This document shows positions 1 to 8,482 of a stretch of 64,000 nucleotides of DNA, piece by piece (position 1 is the stretch's first letter; the number at the start of each line of letters is the position of its first letter). The DNA is from Acidobacteriota bacterium (GTDB lineage: Bacteria > Acidobacteriota > Vicinamibacteria > Vicinamibacterales > SCN-69-37). The DNA is taken from NCBI GenBank assembly GCA_020853395.1, contig JADYYY010000010.1, forward strand, positions 452,075 to 516,074. Reading direction: 5' to 3'. Position numbers and translations under genes: made by a program. Below the pieces are notes generated by a model, which was given only the letters and a program-made list of their open reading frames with translations, ran no database searches and was not told the origin of the DNA.

Positions 1-481
1 CGACGTCGGCGTGCTCGGCGCGGACGCCAGCGATCGTGGCGAACGTGCCCGTGCGTTGCACCCTGACATCGGGCGTGATGCCGCCAGCCGTGCCGTCGAG
101 CTTCGGCGCTTTCCAGAACGTCCGCGCCGGCGGGTTGACGACGATCGTGCTGCCGTCGGGCCGGACGATGACGGCACCGCCGGCCGGCACGATGGCGAAG
201 GCACGGGGATAGTCGACGCGTGTACCCCGGTCCCCCACGGTCACGGTCATCTCGGTGCCCCCCGGCGGCGCAATCATCCCGAGCACGAGGCTGCTCAGCA
301 TCGTGAAGAGCGGGTTGGGAGCGGCGGCCGGCTTCACCGTCGAGGCGTGTGCCTCCGTCTTCAGCGTGTACTGCAGATCCGCCCGAAGCGGTGCGACAGA
401 CAAAGCCCCGAGCACGAGCGCCGCCGAGATCCCTCGCACACGCCGCCTGGTGGCTGCCGCCGCTGTCCGACGTCCGATCAT
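1..481 (-). CDS. Exported protein of unknown function (partial, C-terminus beyond window)
   Basis: An uninterrupted minus-strand frame runs from an ATG at 481 to the left edge (160 codons seen). The first 30 residues are a typical secretion signal: an Arg-rich start (IGRRTAAAATRRRVRG), a hydrophobic stretch (ISAALVLGALSVAPL) and a likely cleavage after LRA. The mature part begins DLQYTLKTEAH and looks beta-rich, with a segment VIVRPDGSTIVVNPPARTFW. I do not recognise the family; a periplasmic or lipoprotein-like beta protein is plausible. The ATG overlaps the TGA of the upstream NUDIX gene (ATGA), so it is the last visible gene of the minus-strand operon and is probably translationally coupled. 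Confidence 0.7.
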   Translation of the reverse strand, partial: MIGRRTAAAATRRRVRGISAALVLGALSVAPLRADLQYTLKTEAHASTVKPAAAPNPLFTMLSSLVLGMIAPPGGTEMTVTVGDRGTRVDYPRAFAIVPAGGAVIVRPDGSTIVVNPPARTFWKAPKLDGTAGGITPDVRVQRTGTFATIAGVRAEHADV

Positions 482-963
482 TTGAAATGCCCCCCTGCAG
501 TGTACATCTCGACCGCCCGGCGGATTACTGCAGTCGCCGCCCGGCTCAAGGCATAGGCGTCGAGCTTCGTCGTCTCCACCAGCCTCGCATCGTCCACATC
601 GTCGCCCGGCGTGAGGACGCCGTCGAGGACCCGGCACAGGTAGTCCACGATCACGTAGTGGTACTCGAGGCGCCCGTCCTCGTCCGTCGACACGTGATCG
701 ACGACGTCGACGAGCGGACCGACGTCGACCGTGAGACCAGTCTCCTCGCGTGCTTCCCGCCGGACGCCGTCGCGCAGCGATTCGCCCAGATCGAGAGCGC
801 CCCCCGGCAGCGTCCAGCGTCCCACGAGTGGAGGATGGCCTCGCCTGACGAGCACGACGCCGTCGCCGGCGAGGATCACCGCGCCCACGCAGGCGATCGG
901 ACGATCGGGATAGCGGCGATCGCGCGGCGGTCGTTCGTCGGAGCGGTCGCGGTCGGTGGCCAC
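478..963 (-). CDS. NUDIX hydrolase
   Basis: This 161-residue protein carries a full Nudix box (GX5EX7REXXEEXG) around residues 53-75: GGALDLGESL, then VRREAREETGL. Family members hydrolyse nucleoside diphosphates linked to another group (for example ADP-ribose, oxidised dNTPs, NADH). The glutamates of REAREE bind the metal. An Arg/Asp-rich N-terminus of about 20 residues precedes the fold. The exact substrate cannot be read from the sequence, although an ADP-ribose or house-cleaning role would fit its place after nucleoside-salvage genes. It starts 9 bases after the tsaD stop and its stop overlaps the next start, so it belongs to the same transcript. Confidence 0.9.
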   Translation of the reverse strand: MATDRDRSDERPPRDRRYPDRPIACVGAVILAGDGVVLVRRGHPPLVGRWTLPGGALDLGESLRDGVRREAREETGLTVDVGPLVDVVDHVSTDEDGRLEYHYVIVDYLCRVLDGVLTPGDDVDDARLVETTKLDAYALSRAATAVIRRAVEMYTAGGHFK

Positions 964-972
964 GCGATCGAG

Positions 973-2094
973 TCAGAAGATCGGCAGCGATGCGGCGGCG
1001 TTGAAGTCCGCGGGCGCGGGCGCGCCCAGCTCGAGCTTTCTCAACCCTGCGGCGGCGATCATCGCCGCGTTGTCGGTGGAGAGCGAGAGCCTCGGCACGA
1101 AGACGGGGACGCCTTCCCGCTCTCCTCTTGCCTGCGCGTCGCGCCGGAGCTGGCTGTTGGCCGACACGCCACCAGAAATGCCCACGCTCCGCGCGCCGCA
1201 TTCGCGGGCGGCCTCGAACGTGCGATCGAGCAACGTGGCGACGACGACGCGCTGGAAGCTGGCCGCGATGTCGGCCACGTCCTGTTGCGACAGCGCGGAG
1301 CCGGCGTCGGCGTCGGATCCGGGTACTCCAGCGGCCACGCCGCGGAGCTGCAGGTGCCGGAGAACCGCCGTCTTCAACCCCGAGAAGCTGAACTCCGGAA
1401 GCGTGCGCGGCGCTCCAGCGTCGGCCGTCACGAGATCCGGCGGCGCCGCATTGCGATCCGCGTGCGTGAAGCGAGGCCGCGGCAGGTCGACGGCAGAGGG
1501 ATTGCCGTCGCGCGCCAGCCGATCGATCACGGGGCCACCTGGATAGCCGAGGCCGAGCAGCTTGGCGACCTTGTCGTAGGCCTCTCCGGCCGCGTCGTCT
1601 CTCGTCCGTCCGATCAGCCGGTAGCGGCCAGGCTCCGGCACGAGATAGAGGCTCGTGTGCCCACCCGAGACGACGAGCACCAGTGCCGGCAAGGGCAGCG
1701 GCCCGTGGTCGAGAAACAGCGACTCGATGTGCCCGGCCAGATGGTGCACCGGCACGACTGGCTTCCCGAGCGCGGCCGCCATCGCTTTCGCGAACGAGAC
1801 GCCGACGAGCAGGGCGCCGACGAGACCCGGCCCTTGCGTCACGGCGATCGCGTCGATGTCGGCGAGCGAGCGTTCCCCCTGCTCGAGCGCCCGCTCCACG
1901 ACGCCGCAGATATCACGGACGTGCTGACGGGAGGCGATCTCCGGCACGACGCCTCCCCACTCGCGGTGGATGTCGGCCTGCGACGCGATCACGTTCGATC
2001 GGATCCGCCACGGCCGGTCGGCATCTCCCGTGGACTCGACGATCGCGGCCGCCGTCTCGTCGCACGACGTCTCGATGCCGAGCACCGCCGTCAC
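973..2094 (-). CDS. tsaD: tRNA N6-adenosine threonylcarbamoyltransferase TsaD
   Basis: This is the ATPase-like subunit that transfers threonylcarbamoyl from threonylcarbamoyl-AMP to A37 of ANN-decoding tRNAs (t6A synthesis), working with TsaB and TsaE. The N-terminus [14 protein letters not shown] is the family signature. The metal-binding HxxxH is at about residues 118-122 (HHLAGH), and the ASKHA nucleotide-binding segments VVSGGHTSL and [12 protein letters not shown] are present. I chose the GTG at 2094 (373 aa, normal length) because the conserved protein begins there. The open frame extends 46 codons further upstream, but only through mtnA coding sequence in another frame. The GTG overlaps the mtnA stop (GTGA). 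No tsaB or tsaE is visible nearby. Confidence 0.96.
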   Translation of the reverse strand: MTAVLGIETSCDETAAAIVESTGDADRPWRIRSNVIASQADIHREWGGVVPEIASRQHVRDICGVVERALEQGERSLADIDAIAVTQGPGLVGALLVGVSFAKAMAAALGKPVVPVHHLAGHIESLFLDHGPLPLPALVLVVSGGHTSLYLVPEPGRYRLIGRTRDDAAGEAYDKVAKLLGLGYPGGPVIDRLARDGNPSAVDLPRPRFTHADRNAAPPDLVTADAGAPRTLPEFSFSGLKTAVLRHLQLRGVAAGVPGSDADAGSALSQQDVADIAASFQRVVVATLLDRTFEAARECGARSVGISGGVSANSQLRRDAQARGEREGVPVFVPRLSLSTDNAAMIAAAGLRKLELGAPAPADFNAAASLPIF

Positions 2095-3161
2095 ACGGCG
2101 TCCCCGACCTCGCGTCGCGTCCCGGCGAAGAGCGCCGGCAGGCTCTCGGCGAACGGCGGCCGCGCAATGCCTTTCTCGGTGATGATGCCGGCGATGAGGT
2201 GAGCCGGCGTCACGTCGAATGCCGGGTTCCACACCGACGCGCCCTCGGGCACGACCCTAGCCGGGCCCGCGTGCGTCATCTCGCGCGCGGGCCGTTCTTC
2301 GATGGGAATGCGATCGCCGCTCGGTGTCCCCAGATCGATGGTGGACAGCGGGGCGGCGACGTAGAACGGCACGTCGTGCGCCCTGGCCAGGAGCGCGACC
2401 GTATAGGTGCCGATCTTGTTGGCGGCATCGCCGTTCGCCGCGATGCGGTCTGCACCGACGACGACGACGTCGACCTGGCCGCGTCGCATCAGGGGCCCGG
2501 CCATGCTCTCGGCGATGACGGTCGTCGGCACACCGTCGCGCACCAGTTCCCAGGCGGTCAGCCGCGCGCCTTGCAGGAAGGGCCGGGTCTCGTCGGCATA
2601 CACCTGCGTGATCCTGCCTCGCTCGGCAGCGGCGCGGATGACGCCGAGCGCGGTGCCGTAGCCTGCCGTCGCGAGCGCGCCGGCATTGCAGTGAGTCAGC
2701 ACGCGGCCGGTCGGCGGCACGATGTCGGCGCCGAATCGCCCCATGTCGCGGCAGCTCTGGACGTCTTCGTCGTGGATGGCGAGCGCCTCCCGCTCCAGGC
2801 GGGACGCAAGCTCCTCGACCGACTGGCCGGCCTGCGCCCCCTCGGCGAATGCCGCCTTCATGCGGTCGATCGCCCAGAACAGGTTGACGGCGGTCGGACG
2901 GGTCCGGGCCATCAGCTCGCACTGCTTGTTGAACTCGACGGCCAACTGCCGCGTGCCCTGCGCCCGGCTCTTGCGCACGCCGAGCGCGAGGCCCATCGCG
3001 GCGGCGACGCCGATGGCCGGCGCGCCGCGGATGACCATCGTCTTGATCGCGCGGGCGACCTCGGCGGGCGTCCGGCAGTGTACGTAACGTTCCTCGCCGG
3101 GCAGCTTGCGCTGATCGACCATCACGACGGCGTCACGCTGCCACTCGATCGTCGGGAGCAT
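2091..3161 (-). CDS. mtnA: S-methyl-5-thioribose-1-phosphate isomerase
   Basis: MtnA converts methylthioribose-1-phosphate to methylthioribulose-1-phosphate in methionine salvage. It belongs to the eIF2B-like fold. Visible signatures are [16 protein letters not shown] near residues 45-60, [10 protein letters not shown] with the catalytic Cys at about 158, and [13 protein letters not shown] with the catalytic Asp at about 238; both match the known active-site pair. The length (356 aa) is normal. It sits 31 bases downstream of punA and overlaps tsaD by 4 bases, giving a purine/methylthioadenosine salvage context. The remaining salvage genes (mtnK, mtnB, mtnC, mtnD) are not in the window, so completeness of the pathway is unknown. 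Confidence 0.95.
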   Translation of the reverse strand: MLPTIEWQRDAVVMVDQRKLPGEERYVHCRTPAEVARAIKTMVIRGAPAIGVAAAMGLALGVRKSRAQGTRQLAVEFNKQCELMARTRPTAVNLFWAIDRMKAAFAEGAQAGQSVEELASRLEREALAIHDEDVQSCRDMGRFGADIVPPTGRVLTHCNAGALATAGYGTALGVIRAAAERGRITQVYADETRPFLQGARLTAWELVRDGVPTTVIAESMAGPLMRRGQVDVVVVGADRIAANGDAANKIGTYTVALLARAHDVPFYVAAPLSTIDLGTPSGDRIPIEERPAREMTHAGPARVVPEGASVWNPAFDVTPAHLIAGIITEKGIARPPFAESLPALFAGTRREVGDAV

Positions 3162-3192
3162 CGACCGATGATAAGGAAACCGCGGGGCCTTC

Positions 3193-4014
3193 TCAAATCC
3201 GGCCGATGATGCCTTCGAGCAAGGCGACGAACTCGGCGCGGACGCGGCTCGTCGTCTCGAGCACTTCCTCCTCGGTGACGGGATGGACGGTCATGCCTGC
3301 CGCCATGTTCGAGATGCAGGAGATGGCCAGCACCTCGATGCCCATGTGGCGCGCCGCGAGCGCTTCGGCCACCGTCGACATCCCGACGGCGTCGGCGCCG
3401 AGCGTGCGGAACGCCTTGATCTCGGCAGGCGTCTCGTAGCTCGGCCCCGTGACGCCGATGTAGGTGCCGTGCTCGAGCGCCAAGCCCATCGCCTGTGCCG
3501 TGTCCTGAGCGATGCGACGCAAGCGCACCGAGTACACCTGCGACATGTCGGGAAACCGCCGGCCGAACCGTTCGTCGTTCGGACCGATCAATGGGTTGGC
3601 ACCGGTGAAATTGACGTGGTCCTCGACGAGCATCAGAGCGCCGCGGCTGAAGCGCGGGTTGATGCCGCCGGCCGCGTTCGTCAGGATGAGCGTCGTCACG
3701 CCGAGACGGCCGAGCGCGCGGACCGCGAACGTCACGGCCGGCATGTCGAGCCCCTCGTACGCGTGCACGCGGCCGGCGAGCGCCAGCACGCGCCGGCCCG
3801 CGACGGTGCCGGCGACGGCGAACCCCGGATGTCCCACGACGCGCGAGACGGGCCAGCCCGGAATCCGCTCGTACGGGATGCGGGTGCCGCCGCGGACGTT
3901 CTCGGCGAACGAGGACAGCCCCGACCCGAGCACGACGGCGACCGATGGCGGCTCGCCGAGCCGCCCGCGGAGCCAGGCCGCGGCCGCCTCGACGCGATCG
4001 AAGTACGTGGCCAT
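3193..4014 (-). CDS. punA: Purine nucleoside phosphorylase (trimeric, PNP/MTAP family)
   Basis: The enzyme phosphorolyses purine nucleosides to base plus ribose-1-phosphate. Family residues visible in the 273-aa protein: phosphate-binding Ser in LGSGLSSF (about 31), GRVHAYEG (His about 84), the base-binding Glu in [10 protein letters not shown] (about 194) and Asn in SCISNMAAG (about 236). Asn rather than Asp at the last site is the PNP (6-oxopurine) signature and argues against methylthioadenosine phosphorylase, although mtnA lies next door. I chose the ATG at 4014 (MATYFDRVE): the frame opens 21 codons earlier, but that part overlaps nupC coding. It begins 7 bases after the nupC stop. Confidence 0.93.
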   Translation of the reverse strand: MATYFDRVEAAAAWLRGRLGEPPSVAVVLGSGLSSFAENVRGGTRIPYERIPGWPVSRVVGHPGFAVAGTVAGRRVLALAGRVHAYEGLDMPAVTFAVRALGRLGVTTLILTNAAGGINPRFSRGALMLVEDHVNFTGANPLIGPNDERFGRRFPDMSQVYSVRLRRIAQDTAQAMGLALEHGTYIGVTGPSYETPAEIKAFRTLGADAVGMSTVAEALAARHMGIEVLAISCISNMAAGMTVHPVTEEEVLETTSRVRAEFVALLEGIIGRI

Positions 4015-4021
4015 GTCCCCG

Positions 4022-5281
4022 CTACAACAGTATCGCGGCGATGCAGGCCGATGCGAAGTTCGCGAGCGTCCCGGCAATCATCGCGCGCACGCCGAGCAGG
4101 GCCAGCTCCTGCCGGCGATCCGGGATCAGCGATCCGATGCCGCCGATCTGAATCCCGATGGATCCGATGTTCGCGAACCCGCAGAGGGCGAAGGTCGCCA
4201 CCGTGAACGACCGCGGATCGAGCGACGCCTTCAACGGGCCGAGCTGCGCGTAGGCGATGAACTCGTTGAGCACCATGCGGGTGCCGAGCAGGTTGCCGAT
4301 GACGGGCGCATCGCGCCACGGCACCCCCAGACACCAGGCCACGGGCGCGAGCAGCCAACCGAACACGAGCTGCAGGCTGAAGTCCGGCCGGCCGACGAAA
4401 CCGCCCGCCCATCCGAGCAGCGCGTTCGCGAGCGCGACGAGCGCCACGAACGAGATCAGCATGGCCACGACGTTCAGCGCGAGCCACAACCCTTCGGAGC
4501 TGCCGCGCCCGGCCGCGTCGATCACGTTCACGTCGTTCGAGATCCGCCCCAGCCGCACGGTGCCGAGCGTGTCCGGCCTGCCGGTCTCTGGCACGAACAT
4601 CTTCGCCAACACGATCGTGCCTGGCGCCGTCATGATCACGGCGGTCAGCAGATGCCGCGGTTCCATGCCGAACGCGATGTAGGCGACCATCAGCGCACCG
4701 GAGATGTGCGCCATGCCGGACGTCATGATGGTCATCAGCTCGGACACGGTCGCACGCGCGAGGTAGGGCCGAATCGTCAGCGGCGCTTCCGACTGGCCCA
4801 TGAAGAGGCTGGCGGCGACGTTGACCGACTCGGCGCCGCTCGTGCCGAGCAGCCGATGCATCACGACGGCGAACAGCCCGACGACGATCTGCATGAGGCC
4901 GAGGTGATAGAGCACCGCGAAGAGTGCGGCGACGAAGATGATCGCGGGCGCGATCTGGAACGCGAAGATCGTCCCGTACTGCGCGCCGTCCGGTCCGAGC
5001 GCCGCCGTCATCAGCCGCTGCCAGACCGGCTGGTCGCCGATCGGGCCGAAGACGAACGACGAACCGACCATCGAGTAGCCGAGCAGCCGGCGGATCCGGT
5101 CGCCGATCACTTCGAGCACCGCCTGGCCGGCCGACGTCCGGAGCACGATCAGCGCGAACAGGAACTGCAGCCCCATGCCCCACGCAATCGCGCGCAACCG
5201 AATCGCCCGCCGATTCGACGACCAGGCGTACGCGACGAGCCCGATGAGGAGGAGTCCGAGGACGGGCTGCAGGCGGGCCAT
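4022..5281 (-). CDS. nupC: Concentrative nucleoside transporter (NupC/CNT family)
   Basis: This 419-residue polytopic inner-membrane protein couples nucleoside uptake to an ion gradient. CNT hallmarks are GQSEAPLTIRPYL, SELMTIMTSGMAHISG, AYIAFGMEP and a C-terminal FALCGFANIGSIGIQIGG stretch. Multiple hydrophobic helices run the full length, and the length is normal for bacterial CNTs. It is the first gene of a minus-strand run (nupC-punA-mtnA-tsaD-nudix), so imported nucleosides would meet a phosphorylase encoded just downstream. A TATACT -10-like element lies about 60 bases upstream and overlaps a divergent promoter. Confidence 0.94.
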   Translation of the reverse strand: MARLQPVLGLLLIGLVAYAWSSNRRAIRLRAIAWGMGLQFLFALIVLRTSAGQAVLEVIGDRIRRLLGYSMVGSSFVFGPIGDQPVWQRLMTAALGPDGAQYGTIFAFQIAPAIIFVAALFAVLYHLGLMQIVVGLFAVVMHRLLGTSGAESVNVAASLFMGQSEAPLTIRPYLARATVSELMTIMTSGMAHISGALMVAYIAFGMEPRHLLTAVIMTAPGTIVLAKMFVPETGRPDTLGTVRLGRISNDVNVIDAAGRGSSEGLWLALNVVAMLISFVALVALANALLGWAGGFVGRPDFSLQLVFGWLLAPVAWCLGVPWRDAPVIGNLLGTRMVLNEFIAYAQLGPLKASLDPRSFTVATFALCGFANIGSIGIQIGGIGSLIPDRRQELALLGVRAMIAGTLANFASACIAAILL

Positions 5282-5342
5282 GGGTCAGTCCAGTCCGGTC
5301 CATCCCCGACGAAGCCGCGGATCGCGCCGAAATGGCGGGCCA

Positions 5343-5350
5343 AGTATAGT
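5343..5350. promoter_or_regulatory. Overlapping divergent -10 elements
   Basis: The eight bases AGTATAGT read as TATAGT on the plus strand (5345-5350) and as TATACT on the minus strand (5343-5348). The plus copy sits 8 bases before the TTG of the membrane-protein gene; the minus copy serves nupC with a leader of about 55 bases. No consensus -35 box is obvious on either side. If both are used, the two polymerases cannot occupy the site together. Confidence 0.45.
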
Positions 5351-5358
5351 GGGAATCG

Positions 5359-5808
5359 TTGAACGACACCGTGCGGGTGGTGCTCGTGGCCGCAATCCTG
5401 TCGGCAGCGGCCGTGGCCGCCCTGGCATGGCGGGTGTTCCGTGAGGACGCGGCGTCGCCGGAACGTTTGATCGGCGAGCTGCGCCTGTCGCGGTGGGTGG
5501 CCGTGCTGTTGAGCGCCCTCGGCGCCTTGACGGCCGGCATGGCGATGACGGCGCCCGCAGCGCCGGTGGGCAACCTGGACGCCGCGGTCGGCCTGCTGCT
5601 CGTCGGGCTGGCGGGACTGCTCCTGCAGCGCGAACCGCCCGAAGGTCTCCTGATCGCCGCCGTTGGCTGTGCGCTGTTCGCACTCTGGAACGTCGCCCAT
5701 CGTCCGGGCTGGCTTCCGGATGGCGAAGGCATGGGCGGGTATCGCGCCGCGGCCGCGCTCTACGCCGTGTGGCTCGGTGCCGTGAGCTATGGGGCGCGGC
5801 GCCGATGA
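5359..5808 (+). CDS. Small membrane protein of unknown function
   Basis: The 149-residue product has about five hydrophobic helices: residues 7-23, 46-65, 73-88, 97-110 and 128-145, connected by short charged loops, ending in ARRR. No recognisable family motif is visible. I kept the TTG at 5359 because the reading frame and the hydrophobic N-terminus (MNDTVRVVLVAAIL) start there. A GTG four codons later is an alternative. TATAGT ends 8 bases before the TTG, so the mRNA may be essentially leaderless. Its stop is followed within about 45 bases by the phosphatase gene. Confidence 0.6.
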   Translation: MNDTVRVVLVAAILSAAAVAALAWRVFREDAASPERLIGELRLSRWVAVLLSALGALTAGMAMTAPAAPVGNLDAAVGLLLVGLAGLLLQREPPEGLLIAAVGCALFALWNVAHRPGWLPDGEGMGGYRAAAALYAVWLGAVSYGARRR

Positions 5809-5851
5809 GTGCCCGCACGCTGATAGAATCTCGCTTCCCTCGGAGTCCCTC

Positions 5852-7522
5852 GTGAGATCACCGATGCGCCTCTTCCTTCCCGCTGGCGCCGCGCTCGTGG
5901 CTGCTGTGCTCTCGTGGCCGTCGCTATCGGCGCAGGCGCCGGGAGCGGCGACCCCTGCGGTTCCCGCGCCTCCCCGCCTCGTCGTCGTCGTCGCCGTCGA
6001 TCAGATGCGGGCCGACTACGTCTCGATGTACGGCGCGCACTGGAAGGCGGGCCTGCACGAGATCTTCAACAACGGCGCGTACTTCGTCGACGCCGCGTAC
6101 CCGTACGGCGGGACGAAGACGTGCGCCGGCCACTCGTCGATCGGCACCGGCACGGTGCCGGCGACACACGGGATGATCGACAACGAGTGGTACGACGTCG
6201 AAACCCGCGCGTTCGTGACGTGCACCGAGGACGCCACCGCGCAGTCGATGCGCTTTCCGATCGGCTCGGGGAACGAGCACCACAGCGGCGCGAGGCTGCT
6301 CGTGCCGACGCTGGCCGAACAGGTCGCCGAGCAGCGGCACGGCCGCGTCGTCTCGGTCGCCGGCAAGGCCCGATCGGCGATCGGCCTGGGCGGGCACGGC
6401 GGCCCGAACGCGGTGATCGTCTGGCAGGAAGACAGCGGATCGTGGGCGACCTCGTCGCGGCTCGCGCGCGTCCGTTCGCCGGAGATCGTCCGCTTCGTCC
6501 GCGCACGGCCCGCGTTCTCGCTCGGCGACCAGACCTGGGGACGGTTCCTGCCCGAGGCCTCGTACCGCTTCGAAGACGCCGCCCCGGGCGAGCCTGCCGA
6601 CAACACCTTCCCCCACCTGTTCGCCGATCCGATTCGAACGGCCCGGACGACGCAGACGATCGAGGACTTCTGGGCGCGCACGCCGGCGCTCGACAACTAC
6701 ATCGGCGCGCTGGCGAGCTCGCTCGTCGCCGATCTCGGGCTGGGACAGCGTCCGGCGGCGACCGACGTGCTGACCGTGGGATTCTCGGCGCTGGACCTCG
6801 TCGGTCACACCTACGGTCCGCGAAGCCACGAGGTCCAGGACGTGCTCGCGCGGCTCGACCAGACGATCGGCCAACTGCTGTCGCTGCTCGATCGCGCCGT
6901 CGGCCGGGACCGCTACGTGCTCGCCCTCTCCGCCGACCACGGCGTTGCGCCGTTGCCGGAGCAGGCGGCCGCTGGAACGGACGCCGGCCGAATCACCAGC
7001 CTGCTTCCGACGGGACGGGCGATCGACGGCGCGCTGCGCGCCGCGCTCGGGCCGGGCCGATACGTCGAGGCCATCTCCAGCACGTCCTTCTACTTCCGGC
7101 CGGGCGTGCTCGACCGGATCAAAGCGACGCCGGCGGCCGCCAATGCCGTGCAGTCGGTCCTGCTCGGCACGAAGGGCGTGCAGGCGATGTACTGGTCGTG
7201 GGACCTTGCGTCAGCGACGCCGACAACCGATCCGGTGCTCGCGATGATGCGCAAGAGCTACATGGCGCGCCGCTCAGGCGATCTCGTCATCGTGCTGAAG
7301 CCCTTGTGGGTGCTCGGCACCGAAGCCAACCACGGCTCACCGCACGACTACGACACACACGTGCCGGTCGCCTTCTACGGCGCCGGCGTGAAGGCCGGAC
7401 GCTACGGCGGCCCCGCGACCCCGATCGACATCGCACCGACGCTGGCCCGGCTCGCGGGCATACGGCTCGCCCGCACCGACGGGCAGGTGCTGAGCGACGC
7501 GCTGACCAGACCGCAGCCGTGA
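5852..7522 (+). CDS. Secreted PafA-type alkaline phosphatase / nucleotide pyrophosphatase superfamily protein
   Basis: An exported metal-dependent phosphatase of the alkaline phosphatase superfamily (about 556 aa). The signal peptide (MRLFLPAGAALVAAVLSW..SAQA) is followed by a catalytic layout like PafA (phosphate-insensitive alkaline phosphatase): Asp near 50 (VDQMRADY), nucleophile Thr near 90 (TKTCAGHSS), Asn near 111 (DNEWYD), Lys/Arg near 172/174 (GKARSA), Asp/His near 315/319 (ALDLVGHTYG), Asp-His near 362-363 (SADHG) and His near 503 (NHGSPHD). All metal ligands are therefore present. I chose the GTG at 5852, 6 bases after GGAG; the ATG at 5864 is the alternative. TAGAAT at 5824-5829 could be its -10. 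Confidence 0.88.
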   Translation: MRSPMRLFLPAGAALVAAVLSWPSLSAQAPGAATPAVPAPPRLVVVVAVDQMRADYVSMYGAHWKAGLHEIFNNGAYFVDAAYPYGGTKTCAGHSSIGTGTVPATHGMIDNEWYDVETRAFVTCTEDATAQSMRFPIGSGNEHHSGARLLVPTLAEQVAEQRHGRVVSVAGKARSAIGLGGHGGPNAVIVWQEDSGSWATSSRLARVRSPEIVRFVRARPAFSLGDQTWGRFLPEASYRFEDAAPGEPADNTFPHLFADPIRTARTTQTIEDFWARTPALDNYIGALASSLVADLGLGQRPAATDVLTVGFSALDLVGHTYGPRSHEVQDVLARLDQTIGQLLSLLDRAVGRDRYVLALSADHGVAPLPEQAAAGTDAGRITSLLPTGRAIDGALRAALGPGRYVEAISSTSFYFRPGVLDRIKATPAAANAVQSVLLGTKGVQAMYWSWDLASATPTTDPVLAMMRKSYMARRSGDLVIVLKPLWVLGTEANHGSPHDYDTHVPVAFYGAGVKAGRYGGPATPIDIAPTLARLAGIRLARTDGQVLSDALTRPQP

Positions 7523-7902
7523 ACGCCGGACGGTCGCAGTTCGCTTCCCGCGTTCTGCGACTCGTCAGCCTCATCCCGCCCGGACGGGTCGCGACGTACG
7601 GCGACCTGGCACGGCTGGCAGGCCGTCCCCGCGCGGCGCGAGCCGTGGGCGCCCTGATGCGGGCGGCTCCGCGCGACGATCTGCCGTATCACCGCGTAGT
7701 CGCCGCCGGCGGCCGGCTCGGCGGCTACGGCGGACGCGAGGCGTTCAAGCGCGACCTGCTCAGAGCCGAGGGCGTCCCTGTCGTCGGCCAGCGCATCCGC
7801 CAGTTCGAGCAACACCGTTGGAAAGGGCAAAGGAAAGAGGGAAAAGGGCAAAAGATGGGGCCAACGGCGGCCAGCAACGTGCCGGCGGCGGATGCCGTCT
7901 AA
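7519..7902 (+). CDS. Alkyltransferase-like (MGMT-fold) DNA-binding protein with Tyr at the Cys position
   Basis: The 127-residue protein is the DNA-binding domain of O6-methylguanine methyltransferases without the N-terminal domain. PGRVATYGDLARLAG and the Arg-finger segment RAARAVGALMR (Arg about 41) are typical. The acceptor-cysteine motif PCHRV reads PYHRV (Tyr57), so it cannot accept an alkyl group. It should behave as an alkyltransferase-like (ATL) protein, which flips O6-alkylguanine and hands the lesion to nucleotide excision repair; the usual ATL residue there is Trp. A Lys/Gly-rich tail (WKGQRKEGKGQKMG) follows the domain. The GTG overlaps the phosphatase stop (GTGA), and the end overlaps the sigma-factor start by 11 bases. 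Confidence 0.85.
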   Translation: MNAGRSQFASRVLRLVSLIPPGRVATYGDLARLAGRPRAARAVGALMRAAPRDDLPYHRVVAAGGRLGGYGGREAFKRDLLRAEGVPVVGQRIRQFEQHRWKGQRKEGKGQKMGPTAASNVPAADAV

Positions 7903-8482
7903 GTCAGAGAACGTGCCCGTTTCGACTTACGCAGATCGTGCGCTCGCCGATCGGTGTCGCGCGCAGGTGCCCGGGGCATTCGAGGAGGTGTACCGGGCGT
8001 ACGCGCCGCGGATGTTCGGTCTGATCTGCCGGATGACCGGGCGCAGCCACGCGGAGGATCTGCTGCAGGAGACGTTTCTGACGGCACACCGCAAGCTCGG
8101 CAGCTACCGAGGCGACGCGGCGCTCGGTACCTGGCTGTTCCGCGTCGCGACCAACGTCTGCCTCGACCATCTGCGGAGCCGGGGCTACCGTTCGGGCAGG
8201 CTGATGGACGAGTTGCCGGACGAAGTCCAGGACGAGCGCCGCCCCGAGAGCGCGGTGCTCGGCGTCATCGATCGGCTGGATCTCGAGCGCGCCGTCTCCG
8301 CGCTGCCGCCCGGCGCCCGCACCGTGTTCGTGCTGCACGACGTGGAAGGGTTCGAGCACCGGGAAATCGCCGCCATGTTGGACATCTCGGAAGGGACGTC
8401 GAAGTCGCAGTTGCACCGTGCCCGGCTGCGGCTCCGCGATCTGCTGGCGTCGCCGGCCGTCCCGGGAGAGCGGAGGGCGTGA
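7892..8482 (+). CDS. ECF-family RNA polymerase sigma factor
   Basis: This is a 196-residue sigma-70 family protein with only regions 2 and 4. Region 2 contains FEEVYRAYAPRMFGL, the DLLQETFLTAHRKL core-binding segment and FRVATNVCLDHLRSR. Region 4 has the helix-turn-helix FEHREIAAMLDISEGTSKS, followed by HRARLRLRDLL. The acidic linker DELPDEVQDERRPES separates them. It is followed with a TGATG overlap by a zf-HC2 anti-sigma factor, the standard ECF pairing. The ATG at 7892 was kept; a GTG at 7913 (VPVSTYADR) is the alternative start. Its regulon probably includes the downstream DUF4097 gene, which is an inference from position. Confidence 0.92.
   Translation: MPSKSENVPVSTYADRALADRCRAQVPGAFEEVYRAYAPRMFGLICRMTGRSHAEDLLQETFLTAHRKLGSYRGDAALGTWLFRVATNVCLDHLRSRGYRSGRLMDELPDEVQDERRPESAVLGVIDRLDLERAVSALPPGARTVFVLHDVEGFEHREIAAMLDISEGTSKSQLHRARLRLRDLLASPAVPGERRA

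Noticed and set aside
349..2202. A 617-codon plus-strand open frame across nudix and tsaD
   Set aside because: It lies antisense to two well-conserved genes, is Arg/His-rich without domains, and is the usual frame left open by high GC.
3193..4014. Methylthioadenosine phosphorylase (mtnP) as the identity of the gene before mtnA
   Set aside because: The base-contact residue is Asn (SCISN), as in purine nucleoside phosphorylase, not the Asp of methylthioadenosine phosphorylase.
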